This document shows positions 55,559-64,000 of a DNA stretch of 64,000 nucleotides, in pieces. The first letter of the stretch is position 1. Every line of letters starts with the position of its first letter. The notes under the pieces were generated by a model. That model had not been told where the DNA came from. It ran no database searches and saw nothing but the letters and a program-made list of their open reading frames with translations. The stretch comes from an uncultured Poribacteria bacterium (GTDB taxonomy: Bacteria; Poribacteria; WGA-4E; WGA-3G): NCBI GenBank assembly GCA_951828385.1, contig OX639973.1, forward strand, positions 310,001 through 374,000, given 5' to 3'. Made by a program: the position numbers and the translations under genes.

Positions 55559-57286
55559 TTAACTGGCGGCTGATGGCTGAACGCTGATCGCTATTTTGCT
55601 GATAACCGATTCAGCGCGTGCGATTAACGTGCTACGCTCGTTTGCCGTGAGCGGCACAGGTGCGAAGCGATGATAATCACATTTCGTAAGGATATCCACG
55701 AGTTCTTCAAGAATCTGTTCAGAGACACCGGCTTGCGTACACACCTCGCGCGCCGTGTCGATAGTGCGGTGTGTCAGTCCAAGTGTGTCCTCAAGGTATT
55801 GATACAACGTCTGTGCGAGTGCATTCGCAAACGCCGTCGCTGTCTCTGTCGTATCGTTGCGTGCGAGTGCTGTCAGTGTATCGCGCGCGTGTGAAACGGG
55901 CGGTGTAACTTCTGTTTCTGCCTGTCGTCCTTTTCGTCCGTTCGATTCAACGGTGTCAACCGAACCCGTTCCAAGGGTAGTGTTTACTGGCGTATCCGTA
56001 GACTTTTGGAATCTGGCACGGTACCAGAGAAAGCCTGCCACTAACAAGCCGAGGAGCAACACTGCCGATAAGATTATCCATAGCTGCCACGGTGAAGGTT
56101 CCGTCCCAACGCCAACGGCATCTGTCGGGTTTGGATGCACGGAAACAGGAATAGGGGTTGTCTGTGCCGTTGCGTAAACCGCACGGCTCGGATCAAAGTA
56201 GATATACGCGATAGCAGGGATCCGCAGCGTTCCAGATCGAGCGGGGATTAAGGCATACGCGTAAGTGCGAGTTGTCGGTACAGCATCTTCAACGAGGGTG
56301 GGTCCGTTCACAACAACCCCCGGTATCGCTGGCAATTTGGGAGCCGTGACCGTTTGCATGCTGCCCCGTCCAGAGATTTGCAGTGACAACGTGAGGGCGC
56401 GCCCTGCTTCTATGGAACGCCGGTCGACTTGAGCAGCAATTTGGTATTCACCAACCGCACCACTAAACTGCACCGGCTTTCCGGTTTCAGGCAAAGGTTG
56501 GACCGTCAATTTCAAGGGTTTCGTTTTCAGCGTCTTACGTCCACGCGGGACAGGCAGCAATAATGTAGCCGGTTCGATGATAATCTGTCCTGTCCGCTGT
56601 GGATATAACCGTCGGACCTGTTCCTGCACCCAAAACGTTTTCCCACGAATGCGCTGCGTTTGTGGCGACAGCGGTGGCAGTTCCTCCACTAAAAAGTCGG
56701 GGAATGTAGGGAGTTGCGGGGTTGGCGACTCCTGCGTCGGTAGCACTGCGGTATAGAGATAACGAAAGGTGTATGTCAGCGGCGCGTTGAGATATGGTTC
56801 GGCGGTACTCACTTCGGCTTCGACTTGATGAACACTGCGCGTCGAAACGTCTGTGTAAGTATCAGCACTGCTAACTTGAATGGATCCGGGATTGGCAAAA
56901 TAGGTGCTGCCTTGGTAGGGAAAACGGACATCGGAGAGCGAAAAATCACCGATTGCCTGTGGAATCAGTTCATAAGCCCACGCCATGGAAACGGCGATCT
57001 TATTGGATTCCAATCGGGGTGTCGTTTCAGAGTGGAGGGGCACCGCGAGGAACGCAGGCAGAAAATTGAACTTCGGTGCCTCAATATGCGTGATAACGGT
57101 ATCCCCTGAAAGGGTGAGGTCCAACCGTGCCTTCTCACCGATCTGAATGTGGCGAGGCTTTATGACAGCAGCGACATTAATTTCTTGGCTTTGCACCGCT
57201 GTTGCAAGCAAGATGAAAACGATGCCGACGAAAAAGATTGGAAGACGGGAAGATTGGAAAATCTGAAGTTTACCAATCCCTCTCAC
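55559..57286 (-). CDS. batD: BatD-like protein
   Basis: A 575-residue protein with signal peptide (LPIFFVGIVFILLATAVQSQ), repeated beta-sandwich domains and one C-terminal membrane helix (LWIILSAVLLLGLLVAGFLW). PRHIQIGEKARLDLTLSG at the mature N terminus and the layout match BatD (Bacteroides aerotolerance) proteins. BatD acts with MoxR and VWA-domain BatA/BatB proteins in envelope stress; none of those is in the window. The start is uncertain. I use GTG at 57286 (17-nt overlap with the TPR gene), which gives a normal signal peptide; ATG at 57343 would add 19 residues. No strong ribosome site before either. Confidence 0.78.
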   Translation of the reverse strand: MRGIGKLQIFQSSRLPIFFVGIVFILLATAVQSQEINVAAVIKPRHIQIGEKARLDLTLSGDTVITHIEAPKFNFLPAFLAVPLHSETTPRLESNKIAVSMAWAYELIPQAIGDFSLSDVRFPYQGSTYFANPGSIQVSSADTYTDVSTRSVHQVEAEVSTAEPYLNAPLTYTFRYLYTAVLPTQESPTPQLPTFPDFLVEELPPLSPQTQRIRGKTFWVQEQVRRLYPQRTGQIIIEPATLLLPVPRGRKTLKTKPLKLTVQPLPETGKPVQFSGAVGEYQIAAQVDRRSIEAGRALTLSLQISGRGSMQTVTAPKLPAIPGVVVNGPTLVEDAVPTTRTYAYALIPARSGTLRIPAIAYIYFDPSRAVYATAQTTPIPVSVHPNPTDAVGVGTEPSPWQLWIILSAVLLLGLLVAGFLWYRARFQKSTDTPVNTTLGTGSVDTVESNGRKGRQAETEVTPPVSHARDTLTALARNDTTETATAFANALAQTLYQYLEDTLGLTHRTIDTAREVCTQAGVSEQILEELVDILTKCDYHRFAPVPLTANERSTLIARAESVISKIAISVQPSAAS

Positions 57287-57899
57287 GTCGAGGGCCGCTT
57301 TTACGCTGTTGTTGAAGTAATTTTTGCCGTAGCCTATTCTCATTCTTACTAAAACGTTCCAAGAGTTCGAGTGCCTCCGCTTCGCCACTATCGTTCCGTT
57401 CGGTTTGCGGTTTCGCGTTTGTATCGGCACGCTGTTGCTGTGCTAAATCCTCTTGTTGTTGCAGAAGTCGAAGTGCCAATGCAAGGTTATGTTGTGCATC
57501 GGCATCCTGTGGATTCAAACGGAGTGAGTGCCTGTAGGCTTCAATCGCACGCCTAAGATCGCCGGTTTTAAATTGCGCATTTCCCAAGTTATAATAGATA
57601 TGCGCCAGATTGAGTGTATCCTCGGTTTCTCCACCGTGCCTTGCTAACGCTTCCCGAAACGCCTGCGCCGCTTCGTTAAACTTGCCCATCTTATAGAGTA
57701 CGGCACCGAGGTTATAGTGCGCCACCGGGTTCTCAGGCTTCTGAAACGTCGCCTCTTGAAAGGCGACCTGTGCTGCGCTGTAGTTCCCGTGCTGATACGC
57801 CTCATTTCCGGTTTTCATCGCGCGCGACCAACCACCGATCCAGCTGACCAGTCCAGAAGCGAGTAAAATTAAAAAGCAGATAAAGCATGTATGTCGCAT
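57270..57899 (-). CDS. TPR-repeat protein (BatC-like)
   Basis: A 209-residue protein with an N-terminal hydrophobic segment (CFICFLILLASGLVSWIGGW) and three to four TPR units, e.g. AVAHYNLGAVLYKMGKFNEA-like at about 57-85 and IYYNLGNAQFKTGDLRRAIE at about 105-125. A charged Gln-rich tail follows (LRQKLLQQQRKSGPRRERDW). Placed before batD, with a short overlap, it matches the BatC position of Bat operons. It would scaffold the complex at the inner membrane. Confidence 0.8.
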   Translation of the reverse strand: MRHTCFICFLILLASGLVSWIGGWSRAMKTGNEAYQHGNYSAAQVAFQEATFQKPENPVAHYNLGAVLYKMGKFNEAAQAFREALARHGGETEDTLNLAHIYYNLGNAQFKTGDLRRAIEAYRHSLRLNPQDADAQHNLALALRLLQQQEDLAQQQRADTNAKPQTERNDSGEAEALELLERFSKNENRLRQKLLQQQRKSGPRRERDW

Positions 57900-58023
57900 A
57901 GTCTGAGTTTGGGTAGGTGCTGTGGAAATATTTTAACGTGCCAATCCAGATTTGTCAAGTGTATTTCGGTATTGAGCCATCAGTTATCAGTTATCAGTTT
58001 GCCTCGCAGTGAGAGTTGTTAGT

Positions 58024-58152
58024 TATAGTGAATCCTAAAAATAAATAGACACATTCGTACCACAAACTGTTAGTTTGGGTTTCCAGTCTGAATGCCTGTT
58101 ATAGGTATTCAGACTGTTTGAGAGTGCCCAATTAATTCTAGACTTTACTATA
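58024..58152. repeat. 129-bp MITE-like element, copy 2
   Basis: Nearly identical to 24225-24353: same length, same TATAGTGAA start and TTTACTATA end, same central hairpin. Differences are three bases after CCACAAACT and one near the right end. The gap 57900-58295 otherwise holds TGATAAC-type simple repeats (57980-58000, 58183-58236) and the terminator of the next gene. Confidence 0.8.
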
Positions 58153-58237
58153 AACGGGAAATCTGATTAAACAGAACATCTCTTTACTGATAACTGAAAA
58201 GTTTTCGTAGAAAACCGTACTGATAACTGACAACTAT

Positions 58238-58271
58238 TAAAAAAAACAGGCGCGCCGTAAGAAGCGCGCCT
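58238..58271 (-). terminator. Rho-independent terminator
   Basis: AGGCGCGC (58248-58255), 8-nt loop, GCGCGCCT (58264-58271), then an almost continuous T-run on the minus strand (58238-58246). Ends the gene at 58296-59117. Confidence 0.85.
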
Positions 58272-58295
58272 CCAAAAAATAGAAATAATAAATGC

Positions 58296-59117
58296 TTATT
58301 TCCGCTTGATGTCTGCCCAAGTCGTTGTCAATTTCCCAGCGGGTTCAACAGGGGTCAGCGGAGCGATTTCATCAAAGAAACCCTGCTGATCCGTTGCGTC
58401 TTTCGGGTAAATCGTAACAGCGTCATGGGTTGCGTCATCAAAGTGCAAGTTGAAGTATGCGGAACCGCCGCCTTCACCACACCGATAAAGCAGCACGTTG
58501 CCACCTTTTTGCAATTCGACCTCGACGTTGTGAAGAATCGTTCGTGCGGCACCTGTCCATCTGGAGTTGTTGTACCATTTTTCGCCGTTAATCCAGATTT
58601 GGGCATGGTCATCGTGTGCAGGGGACATGATGGCGGTCATAGCACTCGGCGCGTCAATAACGATAACAGCATAAGTTTCGATGTCATCAACCGGACCACC
58701 TCTGTTCATGTTGTTGCCGTCCGCAGGATCAATTTCAAAGACCGTCCAAGCACGCGTACCGCCGTGGTCGGGCCATTCCACATCAACGCCCTGTGTCATG
58801 AGCAAACCTGACATGGTTGAAAGCGAGACCTGGGTAATTTTATCACCGGTCCCTAAGGCTATGTGGTCTCTCTCAGCCTCATCGCCAAAGCCATCACTAT
58901 TTTCATAGTTACCATCGGGTCCATACCACTTGGTAATCCAGTTTTCGTTGTCAGCGTGATCTTCTCTCAGATCGTCACCGTTGGGGTCTGGATCTGCTAA
59001 GAGTGCGTCTCCTTCCAAGGGACCGCCTTGGAGGAGATCAGCTGCAAATACATGGTGTGAGCCGCTGATAACGAGTGCGAAAACAATCGCGAGTGTAAAA
59101 ATACCAAATTTTTTCAT
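58296..59117 (-). CDS. Secreted protein with a jelly-roll-like domain, paralog 1
   Basis: A 273-residue protein with a signal peptide (MKKFGIFTLAIVFALVISGS, then HHVFA) and a mature part of the pattern GGPLEGDALLADPDPNGDD, HADNENWITKWYGPDGNYEN, then SPAHDDHAQIWINGEKWYNN and GGNVLLYRCGEGGGSAYFNL. The late part (a hydrated Asp/His-rich loop, then INGEKW and VLLYR) resembles PA14- or CBM-like beta-sandwich domains that bind sugars at the cell surface. That is a comparison of pattern only. It is clearly paralogous to the gene at 59313-60146 and has its own promoter and terminator. Confidence 0.7.
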   Translation of the reverse strand: MKKFGIFTLAIVFALVISGSHHVFAADLLQGGPLEGDALLADPDPNGDDLREDHADNENWITKWYGPDGNYENSDGFGDEAERDHIALGTGDKITQVSLSTMSGLLMTQGVDVEWPDHGGTRAWTVFEIDPADGNNMNRGGPVDDIETYAVIVIDAPSAMTAIMSPAHDDHAQIWINGEKWYNNSRWTGAARTILHNVEVELQKGGNVLLYRCGEGGGSAYFNLHFDDATHDAVTIYPKDATDQQGFFDEIAPLTPVEPAGKLTTTWADIKRK

Positions 59118-59236
59118 TTTTTGTAATTCCTTTTTGGGTTAAGAGTTAAGAATACTAAGCTGCACTAAAATGCCTCTTAGAACTCTTTAAATACACGCAG
59201 AAATGCTGAAAAATGTTTCAAACATTCCAAACAATT

Positions 59237-59274
59237 GTTATAGCATTTTCACAAATATTTGTCAAATGCTATAA
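59237..59274 (-). promoter_or_regulatory. Promoter of the 58296-59117 gene inside an AT-rich cruciform
   Basis: TTGACA (59260-59265), 17 nt, TATAAC (59237-59242) on the minus strand. The same DNA is an 11-bp perfect inverted repeat, TTATAGCATTT (59238-59248) with AAATGCTATAA (59264-59274), with CAAATATTTG palindrome in the middle. Both boxes sit on the arms. Confidence 0.6.
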
Positions 59275-59312
59275 TAATCACAAATCGTGGGGGTGTAACC
59301 CCGATTTACGAT

Positions 59313-60146
59313 TTATCTCCGCTTGATGTCCGCCCAAGTCGTTGCCAGTTTTCCAACAGGTTCAACATCAAGGAAGCCCTGGATTTCGTCAAAGAAGCTC
59401 TTCTGGTCGTTCGATTTATTGGGATAGATTTTAACGGCATCATGGGTATCATCATCAAAATGGAGGTTAATATACGCGGAGCCGCCGGATTCACCGACCC
59501 GGTAAAGAACAACATTGGCACCTTTTTTCAACTCTACTGTTACGTTGTGAAGAACCGTGCGTGCGGCACCCGTCCATCTGGAGTTATTGTACCATTTTTC
59601 GCCGTTAATCCAAATTTGGGCGTGATCGTCATGTGCAGGGGACATGATGGCTTCTCTTGCAACAGGCGAGTTAATGACGATAATTCCGTAAGTATCAATA
59701 TTATCAATAGGTCCGCCCCGGTTCATATTGTTGCCATCTGCCGGATCAAGTTCAAAGACTGTCCACTCTCGCGTACCGCCGTTACCTGCTTTCCACTTCA
59801 TATCGAATGATTTTGTGCGGTTCAGTCCTGCAACTGTTGAAAGTTCAACTTGTGTGATCTTACCGTTAGTCCCTTCATCGATAAGATCTTTCGGAGCAGA
59901 AGCCGGAAAACCGCCGTTGTTTTCATAGTTACCATCGGGCCCATACCACTTGGTAATCCAGTTTTTGTTGTCAGCGTGACTTTCCCGCTGACCGTCAACG
60001 TTGGGGTCTGGGTCTTTGAGGAGCTCGTCCGCCTTCAAGGGACCCCCTTCGATATCGTTTGCTTGCGCGAATGCAGAAGATGAGGTTCCGATAACCATCA
60101 GGAAACTCATCGTGATTACGAATGTCAACTGGTAAAAAATTTTCAT
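59313..60146 (-). CDS. Secreted protein with a jelly-roll-like domain, paralog 2
   Basis: A 277-residue tandem paralog of the previous gene with a signal peptide (MKIFYQLTFVITMSFLMVIG) and the same motifs: HADNKNWITKWYGPDGNYEN, SPAHDDHAQIWINGEKWYNN, GANVVLYRVGESGGSAYINL. Divergence is highest near residues 75-105. Both copies end in TWADIKR, so the C terminus is conserved. It is transcribed from its own promoter at 60270-60298 and has a leader of about 117 nt. Function unknown; a surface or matrix protein is plausible. Confidence 0.7.
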   Translation of the reverse strand: MKIFYQLTFVITMSFLMVIGTSSSAFAQANDIEGGPLKADELLKDPDPNVDGQRESHADNKNWITKWYGPDGNYENNGGFPASAPKDLIDEGTNGKITQVELSTVAGLNRTKSFDMKWKAGNGGTREWTVFELDPADGNNMNRGGPIDNIDTYGIIVINSPVAREAIMSPAHDDHAQIWINGEKWYNNSRWTGAARTVLHNVTVELKKGANVVLYRVGESGGSAYINLHFDDDTHDAVKIYPNKSNDQKSFFDEIQGFLDVEPVGKLATTWADIKRR

Positions 60147-60269
60147 TAAAAATTTGCCTCCTTATAGACACAATTCATAAAAATAGCAGGCTTTAGGAAC
60201 CTACTATCTTGTGAGCAGATTTTGAATCTCAATATAATTTGGATTCATAAGATTTATCGCTATGTATAT

Positions 60270-60298
60270 AGTATACATTCTTAACGATAATTTGTCAA
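60270..60298 (-). promoter_or_regulatory. Promoter of the 59313-60146 gene
   Basis: TTGACA (60293-60298), 17 nt, TATACT (60270-60275) on the minus strand. Confidence 0.65.
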
Positions 60299-60400
60299 GT
60301 GGGAAATGTTTAAAATTCAGGACTATTTAGTTTTCAATTTTGATATTGGTTTTGGTTGGCAGATGCTAACTTTTGGACGCAATATCGCGAGCGACAAGAA

Positions 60401-60472
60401 ATCCGCAGAAATCCGCAGAAATCCGCAGAAATACCCTATCAAATACCCCTATCAAATACCCCTATCAAACAC
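60401..60472. repeat. Two adjacent short tandem repeats
   Basis: Three units of ATCCGCAGAA (60401-60430) are followed by three units of CCCTATCAAATAC (60434-60472, the last with one change). A following CAAGCAAAAACAC phrase is one of the dispersed motifs. No gene in 60300-60537. Confidence 0.85.
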
Positions 60473-60537
60473 CGCAAGCAAAAACACTCGCTCCTACAGT
60501 GGAAGATTTGCCCTTAAAATCCGCGTCATCCGTTTCA

Positions 60538-62355
60538 TCAAACCGGATAAGCATCTAAAGCCGTATGCCACTTCGTGAGTTGCGCGACGCGTTGTTCGGC
60601 ATCCGTCGGCATTTCAAGCGGTCTACCGCGGGTATCAATAACTAAACCGACGACACCGCCCATCGCTTCTGTTTCAATAGCGTTCCCGTTCCCCGCACCG
60701 AGGTCAAACCGACGTGAAGGTTGGAGTTTCAGTGTCGCTTTTTCACCCAACGGCAGTGGATAGCGACGGAGCTCACCAAACTGAATATCTTCAGTCATCG
60801 ACATGACACCTTCACCCGTAATTTCAACGGAGAGACATTCATCGCCAGTATGACCTTTACCGATCGGCGCGACAGAGGTGCCTAAGTGGATGAGACAGTC
60901 TCGTTCAAAGACGTGTGTAGCCGCTTCTGGGTTAACCTGCGCAAGCACACCGAGTTGCGGCATCATGAAGATGCTGTCAACGGCGAGGTGCGTTACGCCT
61001 TCAGGTTGAAACGCGTCGATCATCATGAGCATCGCTTGTTGCCGACGCGGCGCGTGCGATAAAACGCCACCGCTGCCGACGAGCATATCCAAAGCGAGCA
61101 TATTCACGAGCGTCTGACCACTCTCCGCCTGATCAAAGGCTTCAGAGATCGTCCGCTGCTGTTGCACACCTCGCAATTCAACTGCGAGCTGTTTGTGCTG
61201 TTCAAAGGCAAGCCGGAGGGCTTCACGGGCAATCGCTTGTTCCAAGATTAACTCTTGTAAAGTTTGCGGAATCGTCGTCGGACGAATCATCTTATTTTTT
61301 ACGCGATTACGGAGATCACCGAGTTCAATATCAAACGGTACCCATCGGAGGACGTTTTCTAAACCCGCTTCAGCAAGAACATTCGAGACGCTGTAACTCA
61401 TACCGAGATTGGCACTCACTGTACGGTTAAAGATCGGTTCTGCCTCCTTATTTTTAAAGACAGAAAAGACATCCGTCGTTGCCCCCCCGATGTCAACGCC
61501 AACCACCGCAATATCTTGTTGGGTAGAGACCGTCTGAATTATCTCCCCAACTGCACCCGGTGTCGGCATAATAGGCGCGTCTGTCCAGTCAATGAGCCGC
61601 TTATAGCCGGGGGCATGTGCCATAACATGCTCAAGGAACTGTTCCTGAATCTTGTGGCGTGTCGGCATCAGGTTTTCACGTTCCAAAACGGGACGCAGGT
61701 TGTCTACCGTCTCCAGTGCCATGACATCTCGCAAGCGTTCCTGAATGGATTCCCGTGCGTCTATATTGCCAGCATAGATAAGGGGGAGTTCATAAGCGAT
61801 ACCGAGCCGGGGTCTCGGCCGTGCAGCGGCAATAATTTCAGCCAATTCAACGACGTGCGAGGTCGTCCCGCCATCAACGCCGCCGGAGAGGAGTAACATA
61901 TCAGGGCGGAGATGCCGAATCCGTTCAATTTTTTCGTGAGGGAGGCGTTTGTCGTTAGATGCGATAACATCCATGACAATCGCACCGGCACCGAGTGCCG
62001 CACGCTCCGCGCTCTCGCCTGTCAGGTTACGTACAACACCTGCTACCATCATCTGAAGTCCACCGCCGGCACTGCTGGTTGATATATAGATGTCAACCCC
62101 TTCGTCGCCGCGCTGCGGTTTGAGGATAACGCCATCATCAAGCAGTTTGCGTCCAGCAAGTTCTTCAACTTCCATGACGGCGTTGATAACCCCCGCCGTT
62201 ACATCTTCAACGGGTGCCTCAACAGTGGTCGGGGCTTCGCCGCGGACGATGAGTTGATACTCGTCGCCGCGTTTTTCAATCAGAATCGCTTTCGTGGTAG
62301 TGCTACCACAATCGGTAGCAAGAATAGAGCGGATGTCCTCCGCTGATTTGTTCAT
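60538..62355 (-). CDS. MutL/GlmL-type ATPase (glutamate mutase-associated family)
   Basis: A 605-residue ASKHA-fold ATPase. The first phosphate motif is ATDCGSTTTKAILIEKRG near residue 14, and the second DIGGATTDVFSVF near residue 275. Other marks are STSSAGGGLQMMVAGVVRNL and LLSGGVDGGTTSHVVELAE. The family (TIGR01319, glmL) occurs next to cobalamin-dependent mutases and is thought to act in their activation, but no mutase is in this window. Also related to hydantoinase/oxoprolinase ATPases. ATG at 62355 is chosen; AGGAGA lies about 9 nt before it. Confidence 0.82.
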   Translation of the reverse strand: MNKSAEDIRSILATDCGSTTTKAILIEKRGDEYQLIVRGEAPTTVEAPVEDVTAGVINAVMEVEELAGRKLLDDGVILKPQRGDEGVDIYISTSSAGGGLQMMVAGVVRNLTGESAERAALGAGAIVMDVIASNDKRLPHEKIERIRHLRPDMLLLSGGVDGGTTSHVVELAEIIAAARPRPRLGIAYELPLIYAGNIDARESIQERLRDVMALETVDNLRPVLERENLMPTRHKIQEQFLEHVMAHAPGYKRLIDWTDAPIMPTPGAVGEIIQTVSTQQDIAVVGVDIGGATTDVFSVFKNKEAEPIFNRTVSANLGMSYSVSNVLAEAGLENVLRWVPFDIELGDLRNRVKNKMIRPTTIPQTLQELILEQAIAREALRLAFEQHKQLAVELRGVQQQRTISEAFDQAESGQTLVNMLALDMLVGSGGVLSHAPRRQQAMLMMIDAFQPEGVTHLAVDSIFMMPQLGVLAQVNPEAATHVFERDCLIHLGTSVAPIGKGHTGDECLSVEITGEGVMSMTEDIQFGELRRYPLPLGEKATLKLQPSRRFDLGAGNGNAIETEAMGGVVGLVIDTRGRPLEMPTDAEQRVAQLTKWHTALDAYPV

Positions 62356-62398
62356 CAAATTCGTCTCCTGTAGGACTTACACAATCCACTTGGTAGGT

Positions 62399-63190
62399 TT
62401 AGTACCCCAATTGCCGTAGATACTCCCGATTCACCGTCATCCGTTCTTCATCTGAACGGTCCTCAACTGTGCCAGGACACGCCGTAACCCATCGGTCATA
62501 ATTGAGTTTTTCCAATGTCGACATGATACCGGGAAAATCCATAACATTTCCACTGCCGACATCCACCCAATCCACGTCATAAGAGGTGCCCGCTCCGCCT
62601 GTATAGCCTGCATAATCCTGAAGATGAACATAGACGAGAACGTCGCTATAACGCTGGATGGACGCAATCGGATCGTAGCCCCAGAGTGCGGAATGCGATA
62701 CGTCTATGCATAACTTGCACTTTCGGAGCAGGCTCATATATTTCGCCCAATCGTCAATAGAATCAACAGTGGTGTTCGTGTGGATATGGTAACAGACATC
62801 CAACCCGTATTGTGAGGCGTATTCTGCCCACGCTTCGGAGACATCCGCAAGTGCTGCGAGGTCGGAGCTATCGACGGGTCTATCCTGCGGTTTGCCTGCG
62901 CCCATGAACATGAAACAGTCGGCTTCAACCGCTGCGGCGAAGTCAATTCTGCGTTTATTGAGTTCCATCTGTTCCAGGTTTTTGTCGATCGGCAGTCCCC
63001 GTGCTGTTACAGCAGCGACGGGCAGGTCAACATTGTCGCAAATCTGTCGGATCCGCTGCGGTGTTCCGACCCAATCTAAGGATTGGCGCATCTCCCAACC
63101 GTCCCACCCCGCGTCTTTGAGTTGGGTCAAGAGTTCTTCAAAATCAGGTTGTTGCCAACGTAAAGTGCTATATCCAAATTTGAAACCCAT
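62399..63190 (-). CDS. Sugar phosphate isomerase/epimerase-like TIM barrel
   Basis: A 263-residue protein of the xylose isomerase-like (AP endonuclease family 2) TIM barrel fold. Typical marks are KFGYSTLRWQQPDFEELLTQ at the start, LPVAAVTARGL, CFMFMGAGKP, VCYHIHTNTT (metal His), LCIDVSHSALWGYDP (Asp-His) and VYVHLQDYAG (His-x-x-Asp). ATG at 63190 has GGAGG 6-7 nt upstream. These enzymes often work with Gfo/Idh/MocA oxidoreductases on inositol- or sugar-like compounds; one is divergently transcribed next to it. Confidence 0.87.
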   Translation of the reverse strand: MGFKFGYSTLRWQQPDFEELLTQLKDAGWDGWEMRQSLDWVGTPQRIRQICDNVDLPVAAVTARGLPIDKNLEQMELNKRRIDFAAAVEADCFMFMGAGKPQDRPVDSSDLAALADVSEAWAEYASQYGLDVCYHIHTNTTVDSIDDWAKYMSLLRKCKLCIDVSHSALWGYDPIASIQRYSDVLVYVHLQDYAGYTGGAGTSYDVDWVDVGSGNVMDFPGIMSTLEKLNYDRWVTACPGTVEDRSDEERMTVNREYLRQLGY

Positions 63191-63381
63191 AGTTTTCCTC
63201 CAGTGCGATACGATTTTCGGTTTAGGTGGAAGCTCCACTACCATAAAAAGATATTATAGCACATATTGAAATAAATTGCAGTTTTCAATAGAATAAATTA
63301 CTTGCTATATAACAGAAGGTTTTGATAAACTATAGCAGTAAAACTTAGGGATTTTGAAATACCCATTTTTAAGGAGAACAC

Positions 63382-64000
63382 ATGGATAAAGTGAAACTCG
63401 GTTTTATCGGCACCGGCGGTATGGCGGGCGCGCACATGCGTAACCTCAAAGATAACTTTGAAGACGTTGAATTTTCTGCGATGTGCGACATTTCGGAAGA
63501 CCGCGCGAAGGCACGTGCCGAAGAATACGGTGGAAACGCTTACACCGACTATCGCGTCATGTACGACAAAGAGGACTTGGACGCGGTTTATATCTGCACA
63601 CCGCCGTTTGCACACGGTGAACAGGAACGCATCGCTTGTGAACAAGGCATCGCGATGTTCATTGAGAAGCCGATTCATTCTGAACTCGAACCCGCAATTA
63701 TCATCAATGAAGACGTTGAGCGGAGTGGTGTCATCACGAGTGTTGGTTACCACTGGCGGTATGGCGGCAATGCACAGAATGCGAAGGCCATGCTTGGAGA
63801 GCAACCCCAAATTCTCGGTGCGCTCGGCTACTGGATCGGCGGCATGCCCGGTACACCGTGGTGGCGGGTTCGCGCACAATCCGGCGGACAGCACGTTGAA
63901 CAAACAACGCACATCTTTGATCTCGCACGCTTCCTCGTCGGCAGCGACGGTAAAACCGTACACGGTGTCGCCGCAAGCGGTAGCATGACGCATATTGAAA
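63382..64000 (+). CDS. Gfo/Idh/MocA family oxidoreductase, cut by window edge
   Basis: The first 206 codons are visible. It starts MDKVKLGFIGTGGMAGAHMR (Rossmann NAD site). EKP is in MFIEKPIHSEL and the pattern GYHWRYGGNAQNAKAMLG follows. Near the edge, GGQHVEQTTHIFDLARFLVG has the usual Asp-Leu-x-Arg catalytic helix. AAGGAG lies about 6 nt before ATG. Divergent from the TIM-barrel gene, with about 190 bp between them. The remaining part lies outside the window. Confidence 0.88.
   Translation, partial: MDKVKLGFIGTGGMAGAHMRNLKDNFEDVEFSAMCDISEDRAKARAEEYGGNAYTDYRVMYDKEDLDAVYICTPPFAHGEQERIACEQGIAMFIEKPIHSELEPAIIINEDVERSGVITSVGYHWRYGGNAQNAKAMLGEQPQILGALGYWIGGMPGTPWWRVRAQSGGQHVEQTTHIFDLARFLVGSDGKTVHGVAASGSMTHIE

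Overview
The window looks like a chromosomal segment of an uncultured bacterium with a moderate GC content, most like Candidatus Poribacteria or a related lineage. That assignment is an inference. It rests on the gene mix (phytanoyl-CoA dioxygenase-like protein, two Gfo/Idh/MocA oxidoreductases, a sugar phosphate isomerase-like TIM barrel, a MutL/GlmL-type ATPase, BatC/BatD-like proteins, ECF sigma factors fused to membrane-anchored Asp-box propellers) and on many dispersed short palindromic intergenic repeats. No rRNA or tRNA gene was recognised.

Layout. 1-13.2 kb: three paralogous ECF sigma factor genes, two of them visibly sigma-transmembrane-propeller fusions and one cut by the left edge. 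They are interleaved with two duplicated ABC-2 permeases, a putative lipoprotein and a secreted protein. An ECF-type promoter motif (TGCAACYTTT, 15 bp, GTCAC) precedes all three sigma genes and an extra 24-residue membrane peptide. 13.4-16.6 kb: dioxygenase, oxidoreductase and an unrecognised conserved protein. 16.7-18.4 kb: overlapping ParA-like ATPase and HEPN genes, a candidate defence or toxin module. 18.5-27 kb: argB, an IS200/IS605-like remnant without transposase, a coiled-coil membrane protein, a zinc alcohol dehydrogenase, comEC, a GNAT fragment, a DUF457/YdjM-like membrane protein and an Rpn-like nuclease.

27.0-54.3 kb is one CRISPR-Cas locus of type I-B (Cas8b1/Cst1 kind). The array has 273 repeats and 272 spacers by hand count, in 18.15 kb. 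The cas operon cas6-cas8-cas7-cas5-cas3-cas4-cas1-cas2 lies to its right, and array and operon are both read leftward. The leader is at the right end of the array and carries a consensus promoter (TTGACA, 18 bp, TATAAT) just before the first repeat. Related promoters precede cas8 and cas6. Directly upstream of the cas6 promoter is a degenerate repeat-spacer-repeat unit. The first 17 nt of its spacer match the start of the cas transcript at 16 of 17 positions. The single mismatch is at position 6, which type I effectors do not read, and the site is flanked by CCA. This is what a CreR-like RNA that lets Cascade repress its own cas promoter would look like, and it is the main finding here.

54.9-64 kb: CopD-like membrane protein, BatD-like and TPR (BatC-like) proteins, two tandem secreted paralogs each with a near-consensus promoter, a MutL/GlmL-type ATPase, a sugar isomerase-like TIM barrel and an oxidoreductase cut by the right edge. 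At least five families of short mobile or palindromic repeats fill the gaps between genes.
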